NCBI GenBank assembly: GCA_024234505.1 | Contig: JACKOD010000003.1 | Coordinates: 551,501-615,500 of the forward strand | Length of the DNA stretch: 64,000 bases | Reading direction: 5' to 3' | From: Hahellaceae bacterium | GTDB taxonomy: Bacteria > Pseudomonadota > Gammaproteobacteria > Pseudomonadales > Oleiphilaceae | Shown here: positions 42,248 through 51,139 of the stretch, piece by piece | How the letters are laid out: each line of letters begins with the position of its first letter | Position numbering within the stretch: position 1 is the first letter of the stretch | Notes under the pieces: generated by a model | The model's database searches: none | What the model was told of the DNA's origin: nothing | Seen by the model: the letters and a program-made list of their open reading frames with translations, nothing else | Made by a program: the position numbers and the translations under genes

Positions 42248-42979
42248 ATGAGATGGCGCAAGCGGGGCGGGTTTCTCCTGTGGTGTGAACTCTATTTGAC
42301 CGGGGTGGGCAGTTCGCCGGTTGCTGCAGCGCCATCTTTGTTTGAAACGCAAAATGCGTGGCAAATTAAACGCTTTGAAGGGTTGGCAGAGTCGCGCTAT
42401 CGGTTTGAAACTTACGAGGATGAAATTCGGGTCTATGCAGAGGCAGATCACAGTATGTCTTTGCTGATTCGTTCTCTTCAGGTTGATCTTGAGGATACAC
42501 CTTATCTTTGTTGGCGTTGGCAAATTGATCATGTGGTCACGCAAGCCAATATCAAATTAAAAAGCGGAGATGATTACGCGGCGCGGGTCTATGTTGCTTT
42601 TGACTATGCCGATCATTACGACGGGTTTTGGGACAGACTGGCGCTCAAGGCTGTGCGCAGTATCTATGGAGAACTCACTCCCGCCATGGCGATGAATTAT
42701 GTATGGGATAATAGCCATTCTATCGGTTATTCACAGGATAACGTTTATACCGGGCGTAATCGTATGCTGGTATTGCAGTCGGGTAACGGGTTAGCCGGCA
42801 CCTGGGTCACCGAAGTCAGGGATGTGCTGGCGGATGCACAGCAGTATTTGGGGACAAGCGCGTTGGTGGCAAAATATATAGCGATTGCGAGCGATACAGA
42901 TAATACTGGCGAAAGTGTCAGAGCAGGATTTTCGTCGTTACGGTTTGTTCACGAGCGTAACGAATGCGATTCAAAGTGA
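42248..42979 (+). CDS. DUF3047 exported protein
   Basis: The 243-residue protein begins with a signal peptide-like segment (RWRKRGGFLLWCELYLTG...AAAP) and carries the DUF3047 blocks LCWRWQIDH, DYAARVYVAFDYADHY and AMNYVWDNSHSIG, ending with VRAGFSSLRF. No enzymatic role is known for the family. It lies 48 bases after DUF547 and 23 bases before the ArsM-like gene, all on one strand, so one operon is likely. It is probably periplasmic. Confidence 0.75.
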   Translation: MRWRKRGGFLLWCELYLTGVGSSPVAAAPSLFETQNAWQIKRFEGLAESRYRFETYEDEIRVYAEADHSMSLLIRSLQVDLEDTPYLCWRWQIDHVVTQANIKLKSGDDYAARVYVAFDYADHYDGFWDRLALKAVRSIYGELTPAMAMNYVWDNSHSIGYSQDNVYTGRNRMLVLQSGNGLAGTWVTEVRDVLADAQQYLGTSALVAKYIAIASDTDNTGESVRAGFSSLRFVHERNECDSK

Positions 42980-43002
42980 ACTCATTAATAAGGTTTTAGT
43001 GC

Positions 43003-44037
43003 ATGTATGACATAGTACAGGATTATTACGGCAAACAGTTGCAACATTCCGGAGATCTAAAAACTACGGCTTGTTGTGATATTTCACAGATGCCTGATTG
43101 GTTAAAGCCGCTGTTGGCCAGAATTCATCCGGAAGTGTTATCCCGTTATTACGGTTGTGGTCTGGTGTGCCCGCCGCTTTTGAATGGCTGCCGAGTGCTG
43201 GATCTGGGGAGCGGTTCAGGGCGCGATGTTTATGCGCTTGCCCAATTGGTGGGGGCCGAAGGCGAGGTTGTCGGCGTAGACATGACCGATGAACAGCTTG
43301 AAGTCGCTGAGCGGCATAAAGCCTTTCATAGCGAAGCCTTTGGCTACGAAAATGTCCGGTTTTTAAAGGGATATATTGAACGATTGGATGAACTGGAGCT
43401 GGAAGACGAAAGTTTTGATGTGATCGTTTCTAATTGCGTAATCAACCTTTCTACGGACAAGGATGCGGTGCTGGCCAGTGTGCAGCGATTGCTGAAACCT
43501 GGAGGAGAGTTCTATTTTTCAGATGTGTATGCTGATCGCCGGGTGCCGGAATCAGTACGCAATGATCCGGTACTCTATGGTGAATGTTTGGGAGGCGCGT
43601 TATATTGGAATGATTTTCTCAATCTGGCCAAGGCTCACGGCTTTACAGATCCTCGTCTGGTAGAGGATCGGCCACTGGAGGTAACGGATGCTGTATTGGC
43701 CGAATCCATCGGCCCGGTGCGCTTTTTCTCTGCAACCTATCGGTTGTTCAAGCTGGCAAGTCTGGAAAGTGACTGTGAAGATTACGGTCAGGCCGTTATT
43801 TATAAAGGAACGATTCCGGGGCATACCCACCGTTTTGTTCTGGATAAGCATCATGACATCGAGACAGGAAAGGTTTTTACCGTGTGCGGCAATACCTGGA
43901 AAATGCTAAAAGACACGCGGTTTGGTGAGCATTTCGACTACATCGGAGATTTTTCGAAACACTACGGAATATTCGATGGCTGCGGAAAAGCGCTTCCTTT
44001 TACCAGCGACTCGAGTTCTGATGTGAGTTGTTGTTAA
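43003..44037 (+). CDS. arsM: ArsM-like arsenite S-adenosylmethionine methyltransferase
   Basis: The 344-residue enzyme would add methyl groups to As(III), the first step in forming methylated arsenic or arsenosugars. SAM motif I is VLDLGSGSGRDVY (65-77). The conserved arsenic-binding cysteine sites of ArsM proteins appear: TTACCD (C24, C25), RYYGCGLVCPP (C52), SNCVINLS (C145) and YGECLGGAL (C195). The C-terminal tail ends SSDVSCC, with two further cysteines. It is the last gene of the TVP38-DUF547-DUF3047 run and is followed by a strong terminator. The ArsS-type gene for the next arsenosugar step is 9 kb further on. Confidence 0.88.
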   Translation: MYDIVQDYYGKQLQHSGDLKTTACCDISQMPDWLKPLLARIHPEVLSRYYGCGLVCPPLLNGCRVLDLGSGSGRDVYALAQLVGAEGEVVGVDMTDEQLEVAERHKAFHSEAFGYENVRFLKGYIERLDELELEDESFDVIVSNCVINLSTDKDAVLASVQRLLKPGGEFYFSDVYADRRVPESVRNDPVLYGECLGGALYWNDFLNLAKAHGFTDPRLVEDRPLEVTDAVLAESIGPVRFFSATYRLFKLASLESDCEDYGQAVIYKGTIPGHTHRFVLDKHHDIETGKVFTVCGNTWKMLKDTRFGEHFDYIGDFSKHYGIFDGCGKALPFTSDSSSDVSCC

Positions 44038-44045
44038 GGCATCCC

Positions 44046-44082
44046 GGTGCCCCGGTTTCAATCATTCGGGGCACCTTTTTTT
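44046..44082 (+). terminator. Rho-independent terminator after the arsM-like gene
   Basis: A 9-base perfect stem GGTGCCCCG / CGGGGCACC is followed by seven T, just after the arsM stop codon. It should end the plus-strand operon. Confidence 0.92.
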
Positions 44083-44110
44083 CATCGGCATTAGCGAATC
44101 AAAAGCGCTG

Positions 44111-44824
44111 TTAACGCTGATCATCTCGCCCACTACGGCCCAAGGTCGCAACGGCACCCACTAGCCCGCCGATGAGAAAAACAAAAACAATGGCCCCGTA
44201 AAAAATAATGGGGGAATCATCCTTGAAATCGATGATCTTTCTTAGCCATAGAATAATATTAGGAATATTTTCCCTGTTTTCATAATGCGGGCCGGCACTA
44301 CCGCCATTACTGGCGTCGCTACCAGCCGTACTCTGGTTCGTGCTTCCCCCGCTCTTGCCGTTGCTGTAAGTGGGTTCTCTGCCAGTATTGGTGTCAGTGA
44401 CACCCAATGTGGTATCAATCGCCTGCTTAATGTCTTTTACGCCATCCTTAAAGCTTTCCCAATCACCATGAATTTCTTCAATAGACTGGTATTCGCTAAT
44501 GCTGACGTATTTGGAGGGAGTTACCGCTTTGATGATTTCCTGCTCGTTGTTTTCAATGATCCGGGGACTATCACCAACATTCAACCCCGTATTCGAATCA
44601 TTAATGGGCGTGCTGTCGAGTTTTTCGAGATCTTCTATCGAAATATATTCTTCTTTGCTGGGCTCGGTAGAAAAGAAATGCTTTTGATCTTCGTTGTCGG
44701 GAACATCACTTTTAGAAAAATCTGTGGAAAAATCGTTGGACATTTCCCTGGCAAAACTGAATGCCGACAACGACAGCAGGGCGATGAGAGCCATGCATAA
44801 TTTAAATGAATACGAACTGATCAT
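44111..44824 (-). CDS. Unknown exported protein with C-terminal membrane helix
   Basis: The 237-residue protein starts at ATG 44824, giving a clear signal peptide (SFKLCMALIALLSLSAFSFA). A longer frame to 44917 has no such start. The middle is acidic and low in complexity, with repeated IS(I/E).(E) words and a Ser/Gly/Asn-rich linker (GGSTNQSTAGSDASNGG). A C-terminal helix (IIFYGAIVFVFLIGGLVGAVA) precedes a basic tail RSGRDDQR. This is a type I membrane layout. I do not recognise a family and it is not a standard PEP-CTERM or rhombosortase tail. It is convergent with arsM. Confidence 0.6.
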   Translation of the reverse strand: MISSYSFKLCMALIALLSLSAFSFAREMSNDFSTDFSKSDVPDNEDQKHFFSTEPSKEEYISIEDLEKLDSTPINDSNTGLNVGDSPRIIENNEQEIIKAVTPSKYVSISEYQSIEEIHGDWESFKDGVKDIKQAIDTTLGVTDTNTGREPTYSNGKSGGSTNQSTAGSDASNGGSAGPHYENRENIPNIILWLRKIIDFKDDSPIIFYGAIVFVFLIGGLVGAVATLGRSGRDDQR

Positions 44825-45039
44825 TACAATATTATCTGAGCGATGAGTGTTATGGTTAATAATAACGCTAATGTCTGCCTCATTCGAGTGTAAATGTGGC
44901 CTTCTGACATTTGACATTTGCGTTGTGAACTATCGGTATATGCAAAAAGCTTTCAAACCGTTCAGTGTGGTCTATTCTTTAGTACCTTATAACGCCTTGA
45001 ATTAGCCCTGCTTACTTTCTGTAAAAATGGAGTCATCGG

Positions 45040-45642
45040 ATGATTGGACGTAAATTAATAACAGCCTTAAGTCTCATCGCAGTATGCGTCAGTGAAAGCA
45101 GTTTTGCTCAAACCAAGGGGTGCCAAAATGAGTTGGCCGGGACTTCGACCGAGCGGGGAGACAGGCCTTTTTGGTTATGTGACCGTTCGTTGCCGGACAT
45201 AGTCGAAACCGGAACCGGGGAGTCCCGTATTGCGGCCGTTTCGTCTGCGCTGGCATCGTTGGTGCAGGCTCAGTATTTTTCGGTTCGGCCTGTTGATCTG
45301 GAAGGGAGCACCGGCGTACATAAAACGGTGCTTTATCGTCAGTTTGGCGAGGTTGAGTTCCAGGGGATGATCACCACTGAAACTGCCACGAAAAAAACGC
45401 CCGATCATTTTCAATATGTCTACAAAATCAGTCTGGAAAATTCGGATTGTGAATTCGAACTCAAGCGTCTGGTCGAGATGTCCGGCGATAAAATTATCAA
45501 AAGCAAAGCATCACACGAGTTCAAAAACTGCGGTACGGCAGAAGTTTTGGTCGGACTCAAAAAGGGCGGCGTGACGCTTTTTGATGAGCATTATGCTGCG
45601 GAAAGCGGCGTGAGTACGGTGTTGATCGGGTATCAGCCCTGA
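45040..45642 (+). CDS. Unknown secreted or periplasmic protein
   Basis: The 200-residue protein begins with a signal peptide (MIGRKLITALSLIAVCVSESSFA, cut before QTKGC). The rest has four to five cysteines (CQNE, WLCDR, SDCEFE, KNCG) that could form disulfides and probably a mostly beta fold. I do not recognise a family. It is divergent from the preceding unknown exported protein, with 215 bases between, and is followed by miaE after 137 bases. Ribosome site TGGAG lies 9 bases before the start. Confidence 0.6.
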   Translation: MIGRKLITALSLIAVCVSESSFAQTKGCQNELAGTSTERGDRPFWLCDRSLPDIVETGTGESRIAAVSSALASLVQAQYFSVRPVDLEGSTGVHKTVLYRQFGEVEFQGMITTETATKKTPDHFQYVYKISLENSDCEFELKRLVEMSGDKIIKSKASHEFKNCGTAEVLVGLKKGGVTLFDEHYAAESGVSTVLIGYQP

Positions 45643-45779
45643 TCGGTAAGGAATGCCGGATTGAAAGGGGTGTAGGGCAGGTATCGCAAGATCAGAGCTA
45701 AATCTGATGCTATGTCCTTAAATTCGAGATGAATTTGTTAGATAATCTCTGCCCCTTTTTCCTGTGTAGTGGATTGCTC

Positions 45780-46382
45780 ATGCAAGATTTGTCAGAAATT
45801 CTCTCCTTCCTTCCCTGTAGCACCCCCGATCGCTGGGTTGAAAATGCACTGGAAAACCAGGAAGTCATGTTGATAGATCACGCCCATTGCGAGAAAAAAG
45901 CGGCAGCGACGGCGTTGAGTTTGATGCACAGGTATGTGGAGCATTTGGACGTTCAACACAAGATGTCCCGCCTTGCACGTGAAGAACTCCGTCATTATGA
46001 ACAAGTACTGGCGATCATTAAAAAGCGCGGAATGAAATTTGGGGCACTGTCCGCATCGCGTTATGCGAGCGGAATGCGTGATAAGGTCAGAGGGAATGAG
46101 CCGGGCAAGCTGGTTGATACCCTCATTGTGGGGGCCTTCATTGAGGCTCGCTCCTGTGAGCGATTTGCCAAATTGGCGCCATTCCTCGCACCCGATCTGC
46201 AAAAATTCTATTTATCTTTACTCAAGTCAGAAGCGCGACATTATCAGGATTACCTGCATCTCGCCCAACGTTATTCTGAAACCGATATTGAGCCTCGTGT
46301 GGCGATGTTTGCCGAAATTGAAAAAGGGCTGATTGAAAGCAGTGATGAGACCTTTCGGTTTCATAGTGGGCCGGTTTCATAG
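45780..46382 (+). CDS. miaE: tRNA-(ms2io6A) hydroxylase MiaE
   Basis: MiaE is a di-iron enzyme that hydroxylates the isopentenyl group of ms2i6A37 in tRNA. The 200 residues show the ferritin-like four-helix ligands: E38 (HCEKK), E69-x2-H72 (EELRHYE), E122 (FIEARSCERF) and E151-x2-H154 (EARHYQDY). The typical N-terminus FLPCSTPDRWVENAL is present. ATG 45780 is preferred over ATG 45729 because it gives the family N-terminus. It is a single gene, convergent with lpxH. Confidence 0.93.
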   Translation: MQDLSEILSFLPCSTPDRWVENALENQEVMLIDHAHCEKKAAATALSLMHRYVEHLDVQHKMSRLAREELRHYEQVLAIIKKRGMKFGALSASRYASGMRDKVRGNEPGKLVDTLIVGAFIEARSCERFAKLAPFLAPDLQKFYLSLLKSEARHYQDYLHLAQRYSETDIEPRVAMFAEIEKGLIESSDETFRFHSGPVS

Positions 46383-46429
46383 CAGGCCGGTGTATTGATT
46401 TAATCTGAATGCGGTATAACCTTGGGGGA

Positions 46430-47176
46430 TTATGAAGGCGGGTTTTGTGACGAAAATTTGAATGTATGAGTACGAAACTCTCCACTTTCGAGCACTTCAC
46501 CATACCAGCCTTGTTGATGCCAGTCGCCCAGTACAATGCGTTCGCCACGACCTTCGGGTAGCGGCACCTTGTGAATAGCGGGTCGATGCGTATGACCGTG
46601 AATCAGCCGAGTGACACCCGCTGTACACATGGCCTGTTCCACTGCCGCTGGGGTGACGTCCATAATATAGATGGATTTGTTTTTGTTTCGGTGCTTACTG
46701 ATCAAGCGTAGAAGCCGGGCGATTAATTTACGGATCACGAGGGGGAGACTCAATAATCGCTTAATGCGTTTCGGGTCTCGTATGCGGGCACGAAAGGCGA
46801 GATACTCCTCGTCATCGGTGCATAGCGTATCACCATGCATCAGCAGTGTAGGGATGCCATTCAGGTCAACGACTAACGGATCCGGTATTAATGTGATACC
46901 GGTTTCATCAGCGAAACCTTGCCCAATTAAAAAATCCCTGTTTCCGGGCATGAAGAAGATTTTGACGCCACGGGCGCTAAGTCGGGCTAATGATTGCTTG
47001 ATCTTTATCTGTAATGGCGTATTTTCATCGTCACCAATCCAGGCTTCGAAGAAATCACCCAAAATGTAGAGTTGTTGTGCATCAGGCGCAATAGAATCAC
47101 AGAAGCTTAAAAAAGCTTCTGTGATATCTTCACGCGCTGGTTCCAGATGTAAATCTGAAATGAACAGCGCTCGCAT
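46430..47176 (-). CDS. lpxH: UDP-2,3-diacylglucosamine diphosphatase LpxH
   Basis: LpxH removes UMP from UDP-2,3-diacylglucosamine in lipid A synthesis, at the inner face of the membrane. The 248 residues keep all calcineurin-like metal motifs: ISDLHL (D8, H10), LGDFFE, GNRDFL, MHGD and GHTHRPA. Length is normal (about 240). Its start overlaps the ppiB stop by one base (TGATG), so translation is coupled. The lpxH-ppiB-glnS-cysS order matches Pseudomonas genomes. Confidence 0.95.
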   Translation of the reverse strand: MRALFISDLHLEPAREDITEAFLSFCDSIAPDAQQLYILGDFFEAWIGDDENTPLQIKIKQSLARLSARGVKIFFMPGNRDFLIGQGFADETGITLIPDPLVVDLNGIPTLLMHGDTLCTDDEEYLAFRARIRDPKRIKRLLSLPLVIRKLIARLLRLISKHRNKNKSIYIMDVTPAAVEQAMCTAGVTRLIHGHTHRPAIHKVPLPEGRGERIVLGDWHQQGWYGEVLESGEFRTHTFKFSSQNPPS

Positions 47177-47682
47177 CAGGCAGCAGTTTCGATGACTTCT
47201 GCAGATTCGATAATCACGTCTTCCGCCGGAACGTCCTGGTGGCCCGCACGGCTGGTGGTTTTGACTTCTTTAATCTTGTTCACAACGTCCATGCCTTCGG
47301 TCACTTTACCAAATACCGCGTAACCCCAGCCTTCCATGCTTTCACGGGTGTGATCCAGAAATCCATTGTCTTTAACGTTGATAAAAAACTGGCAGGACGC
47401 AGAATGAGGGTCCATGGTGCGAGCCATCGCAAGGGTGCCCACTTTATTGCTAAGACCGTTTTTAGCTTCATTCTGGATGGTGCCGCGGGTGGGTCTGCGT
47501 GATTCCATGCCTGGCTCAAAGCCACCCCCCTGAATCATGAAGTTGCTGATGACGCGGTGAAAAATAAGTCCGTTATAAAAACCTTCCCGCACATACTCTT
47601 CGAAGTTCTTTGCTGTAACAGGGGCGTTCTCGTAATCCAGTTCGACTTTAATGTCACCGAAATTGGTTTTAAACAATATCAT
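47176..47682 (-). CDS. ppiB: Peptidyl-prolyl cis-trans isomerase B (cyclophilin)
   Basis: The 168-residue cytoplasmic cyclophilin speeds proline isomerisation during folding. The active-site blocks are present: FHRVISNFMIQGG (R and F of the pocket), QFFINVKDN and VFGKVTEGMDVV. The start is ATG 47682 behind AAGGTAG, giving MILFKTNFGDIKVELD. A longer frame to 47781 has no ribosome site and no signal peptide, so this is the PpiB and not the PpiA type. It is divergent from glnS and first of the two-gene run with lpxH. Confidence 0.94.
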   Translation of the reverse strand: MILFKTNFGDIKVELDYENAPVTAKNFEEYVREGFYNGLIFHRVISNFMIQGGGFEPGMESRRPTRGTIQNEAKNGLSNKVGTLAMARTMDPHSASCQFFINVKDNGFLDHTRESMEGWGYAVFGKVTEGMDVVNKIKEVKTTSRAGHQDVPAEDVIIESAEVIETAA

Positions 47683-47876
47683 CAGTGCTACCTTAACTAT
47701 TAGAGTGGGTATGTATTGTACGCAGTTTTCTGCAATTGACGCGGAATACTGCATGAATAGCTTCGTGTGATCGGGCCACACGAAGAATTATTGTATATAA
47801 TACTGAATTTTCAGCGATCCCGTAATCGTATCCTGAGTCTTTATACTCAACAAACCATTGATTGTCTTCACACGCC

Positions 47877-49574
47877 ATGTCCTCTAAAGAAGCGAAAACT
47901 GTGGAAAATAAAGCACCTAGTAATTTTATACGTCACATCATTGATAACGACTTGTCTGCGCGTAAACATGAAAAAATAGTAACGCGTTTCCCTCCCGAGC
48001 CTAACGGATACCTCCATATCGGGCATGCGAAGTCCATCTGTCTGAATTTCGGGTTGGCGCAGGATTATCAAGGCGTCTGCAATCTGCGTTTTGATGATAC
48101 GAACCCCGAGAAGGAAAGCCAGGAATATATCGATTCGATTACTCGTGACGTGGAATGGCTGGGGTTTGCGTGGGCCGGTGAGATTCGTCATGCCTCGGCG
48201 TATTTCGACCAGCTGTATGATTTTGCGATTGAATTGATTCGTAAGGGTAAGGCGTATGTGTGCAGTCTGACGGCTGAGCAAATGACGGAGTACCGGGGAT
48301 CATTGAAAGAGCCTGGCAAACCCAGTCCTTATCGCGATCGCTCCGTTGAGGAAAATCTGGCCTTGTTCGAAAAAATGCGAGCAGGTGAGTTTAAAGAAGG
48401 TGAATGCGTATTACGCGCCAAAATAGATATGGCGTCGCCCAATATTAATTTACGTGATCCTATTTTGTATCGTATTCGTTTTGCCGATCATCATCAGACC
48501 GGCAACAAATGGTGTATTTATCCCATGTACGATTATACGCATCCTATTTCCGATGCGCTGGAAGGGATCACGCACTCACTTTGTACGCTGGAGTTTGAAG
48601 ATCATCGGCCGTTGTACGATTGGGTGCTCGACAATATTACGATCGCCTGCCATCCGCAGCAGATCGAGTTTTCTCGCCTGAATGTCAACTATACGGTGAC
48701 GAGCAAGCGAAAACTCAAGCGACTGGTGGATGAGGGGCTGGTAAACGGCTGGGATGATCCGCGGATGCCCACGATTGCCGGGATGAGAAGACGAGGCTTT
48801 ACTCCCGAGTCATTACGTCGCTTTTGTGAATCGGTCGGTGTAACAAAAAGCGAAGGTGTCGTGGATGTGGCCATGCTCGAACACGCGATCAGAGAAGATC
48901 TGAATGAGCGGGCACCCCGTGCCATGTGCGTGCTGGATCCTTTAAAGATCGTTCTGGAGAACTATCCAGAAGATAAAATTGAGCTTCTGACCGTTCCCAA
49001 TCATCCGCAAAAGCCGGAGATGGGAGAGCGTCAGTTGCCCTGGACACGCGAAATCTTTATCGACCGGGCTGATTTCATAGAAGTGGCGCCGAATAAGCAG
49101 TGGAAGCGTTTGGCGCTAGGCGAATCGGTTCGATTGCGTGGTGGATATTGTATTACCTGTAAGGAAATGATCACGGATGAGCAAGGGCAATTGATTGAGC
49201 TTCGTTGCACTTACGATCCGGATACCCATGGTGTGAATCCTCAGGGCTATAAGCCCCGTGGTGTGCTTCACTGGGTATCGGCCACCGAATGTGTTGACGC
49301 AGAGGTTCGTCTGTATGACCGACTGTTTAACCATGAAAGCCCTGATGCCAACAAAGACGGTGTTGATTTTGTCACGCTGATGAACCCGGAATCTCTGGTC
49401 GTGCAAGCGTGTGCAAAAGCGGAAAAAAGTCTGGCGAGTGCGGGTTCGGAAATTCCCTTTCAATTTGAAAGGGAAGGTTATTTTTACCGTGATCCGGTAG
49501 AAACCAGTGCCTTGATTTTCAACCGCACCATTACCTTGCGTGACTCCTGGGGCAAAGCTGACGCTAAAGGATAA
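47877..49574 (+). CDS. glnS: Glutaminyl-tRNA synthetase
   Basis: This 565-residue class I synthetase charges tRNA-Gln. The HIGH motif is LHIGHAKS (47-53) and the KMSKS-like motif is VTSKRKLKRL. The blocks RFDDTNPEKESQEYIDSI and WCIYPMYDYTHPISDALEGITHSLCTLEF are characteristic of GlnS. The C-terminal beta-barrel domain is complete to DSWGKADAK. ATG 47877 gives the best N-terminus; a TTG five codons earlier is possible. It is followed by cysS, likely on the same transcript. Confidence 0.96.
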   Translation: MSSKEAKTVENKAPSNFIRHIIDNDLSARKHEKIVTRFPPEPNGYLHIGHAKSICLNFGLAQDYQGVCNLRFDDTNPEKESQEYIDSITRDVEWLGFAWAGEIRHASAYFDQLYDFAIELIRKGKAYVCSLTAEQMTEYRGSLKEPGKPSPYRDRSVEENLALFEKMRAGEFKEGECVLRAKIDMASPNINLRDPILYRIRFADHHQTGNKWCIYPMYDYTHPISDALEGITHSLCTLEFEDHRPLYDWVLDNITIACHPQQIEFSRLNVNYTVTSKRKLKRLVDEGLVNGWDDPRMPTIAGMRRRGFTPESLRRFCESVGVTKSEGVVDVAMLEHAIREDLNERAPRAMCVLDPLKIVLENYPEDKIELLTVPNHPQKPEMGERQLPWTREIFIDRADFIEVAPNKQWKRLALGESVRLRGGYCITCKEMITDEQGQLIELRCTYDPDTHGVNPQGYKPRGVLHWVSATECVDAEVRLYDRLFNHESPDANKDGVDFVTLMNPESLVVQACAKAEKSLASAGSEIPFQFEREGYFYRDPVETSALIFNRTITLRDSWGKADAKG

Positions 49575-49679
49575 CCACGGGTTGTCCTCGGCAATGGATT
49601 CATTCAGCCTCTTTTAAAAATAGTTATGACTAATCGGCCCCCCAAATTAACGGGGGCCATGTTGAGAGAAGTCGGAACA

Positions 49680-51065
49680 GTGATTCAGATTTATAACAGC
49701 CTGACGCAAAAGAAAGAAGTCTTCGTGCCGCTCGAAGAAGGCAAAGTCAAAATGTATGTTTGCGGCATGACCGTTTACGATTATTGTCATTTGGGGCATG
49801 CCCGGGTGCTGGTGGCCTTCGACGTGATCACCCGCCATTTGCGCCATCGGGGATATGATGTTAACTACATCCGCAATATTACCGACGTGGATGACAAAAT
49901 ATTTAACCGTGCGGCCGAGCGGGGTATTCCGTTTGATGCGTTGACGGAACAATTTATTAACGCGATGCATGAAGATGAGCGTGCTTTGGGTGTGCTTGCA
50001 CCTAATGCCGAGCCTCGTGCAACACAGCATATTGCGGAGATCATTGCCATGATCGCCCGTCTGATCCAGAACGGCTACGCTTATGCTGCGGAAAATGGCG
50101 ATGTGTATTATGAAATTGCCAAATATGCTCCGTATGGCCAGCTTAGCAAGAAAAAAGTAGAAGATCTGATTGCCGGGGCGAGGGTTGAGATTGGTGAGTC
50201 GAAGCGAAGCCCGGTCGATTTTACTTTATGGAAAGCCGCCAAAGAAGGTGAAGCCTGCTGGGATTCGCCTTGGGGCAAAGGTCGACCTGGCTGGCACATC
50301 GAGTGCTCGGCGATGTCGACTTGCTGCCTGGGGAACACCTTTGATATTCATGGCGGGGGGCCTGATCTGAAGTTCCCGCACCACGAAAATGAAATTGCCC
50401 AATCAGAAGGTGCTACCGGACAAAAATACGTCAATACCTGGATGCACGCGGGGGCTATTCGCGTGAATAAGGAAAAAATGTCCAAGTCATTGGGGAATTT
50501 TTTCACAATCCGCGAAATTCTAGAAAAGTATCCTGCAGAAGTGGTGCGATTTTTCCTGATTTCCAGCCAGTACCGTAGCCAGGTCGATTATTCTGAAGAC
50601 GCCTTGCAAGAAGCAAAGGCCAGTCTGGATCGTTTCTACAACGCCATGTTAGGTGTTGAAGTAATGTCTGGCGAAGTTGAGGGTGATTATCGCGAGCGTT
50701 TTCTGGCAGCAATGGATGACGACTTCAATACGCCTGAAGCCATTGCGGTGCTCTTTGAACTCGCGCGGGAAATTAATCGCTGTAAGGCGTCCGACAAAGT
50801 GGTTGCTGGCGCGCTGGTTGCAGAGCTGCGCGCTTTGGGAGACATGCTGGGTGTGCTTCAACAGGATCCGACGACCTATATTCAAGCAGGAAGCGGTAAG
50901 GGTGAAGGTTTGCAGGCTGAAGAAATTGAAGCCTTGATTGTGCAACGTAAAGATGCCCGAGCGAATAAAAACTTTGCTGAATCGGATCGTATTCGCGATT
51001 ACCTGAAGCAAGAAGGTATTGAACTGGATGACCGAAAGGAAGGAACTACCTGGCGACGGGTGTGA
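49680..51065 (+). CDS. cysS: Cysteinyl-tRNA synthetase
   Basis: This 461-residue class I synthetase charges tRNA-Cys. Zinc ligand C28 and the HIGH motif lie in YVCGMTVYDYCHLGHAR (27-42), and KMSKS is present as KEKMSKSLGN. The blocks HGGGPDLKFPHHENEIAQSE and the anticodon-binding end TTWRRV are typical. The start is set at GTG 49680, 9 bases after AGAGAAG. It gives exactly the E. coli length and N-terminus. An ATG at 49626 keeps the frame open but has no ribosome site. Confidence 0.95.
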   Translation: MIQIYNSLTQKKEVFVPLEEGKVKMYVCGMTVYDYCHLGHARVLVAFDVITRHLRHRGYDVNYIRNITDVDDKIFNRAAERGIPFDALTEQFINAMHEDERALGVLAPNAEPRATQHIAEIIAMIARLIQNGYAYAAENGDVYYEIAKYAPYGQLSKKKVEDLIAGARVEIGESKRSPVDFTLWKAAKEGEACWDSPWGKGRPGWHIECSAMSTCCLGNTFDIHGGGPDLKFPHHENEIAQSEGATGQKYVNTWMHAGAIRVNKEKMSKSLGNFFTIREILEKYPAEVVRFFLISSQYRSQVDYSEDALQEAKASLDRFYNAMLGVEVMSGEVEGDYRERFLAAMDDDFNTPEAIAVLFELAREINRCKASDKVVAGALVAELRALGDMLGVLQQDPTTYIQAGSGKGEGLQAEEIEALIVQRKDARANKNFAESDRIRDYLKQEGIELDDRKEGTTWRRV

Positions 51066-51086
51066 TTTCCTGAAGAATCGCTAGAT

Positions 51087-51108
51087 CTCTCTCCCTTGCG
51101 GGAGAGAG
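51087..51108. repeat. Hairpin between cysS and folD
   Basis: CTCTCTCCC-TTGC-GGGAGAGAG is a perfect 9-base stem between two convergent genes. It is not followed by a T run, so it is only a weak terminator candidate, perhaps protecting 3' ends. Confidence 0.5.
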
Positions 51109-51139
51109 TCGGCACAAAACTTAATTAGTCGTGCAAATC

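Noticed and set aside
51087..51108. Strong Rho-independent terminator between cysS and folD
   Set aside because: The 9-base stem is good but no T tract follows on either strand, so it is only listed as a hairpin.
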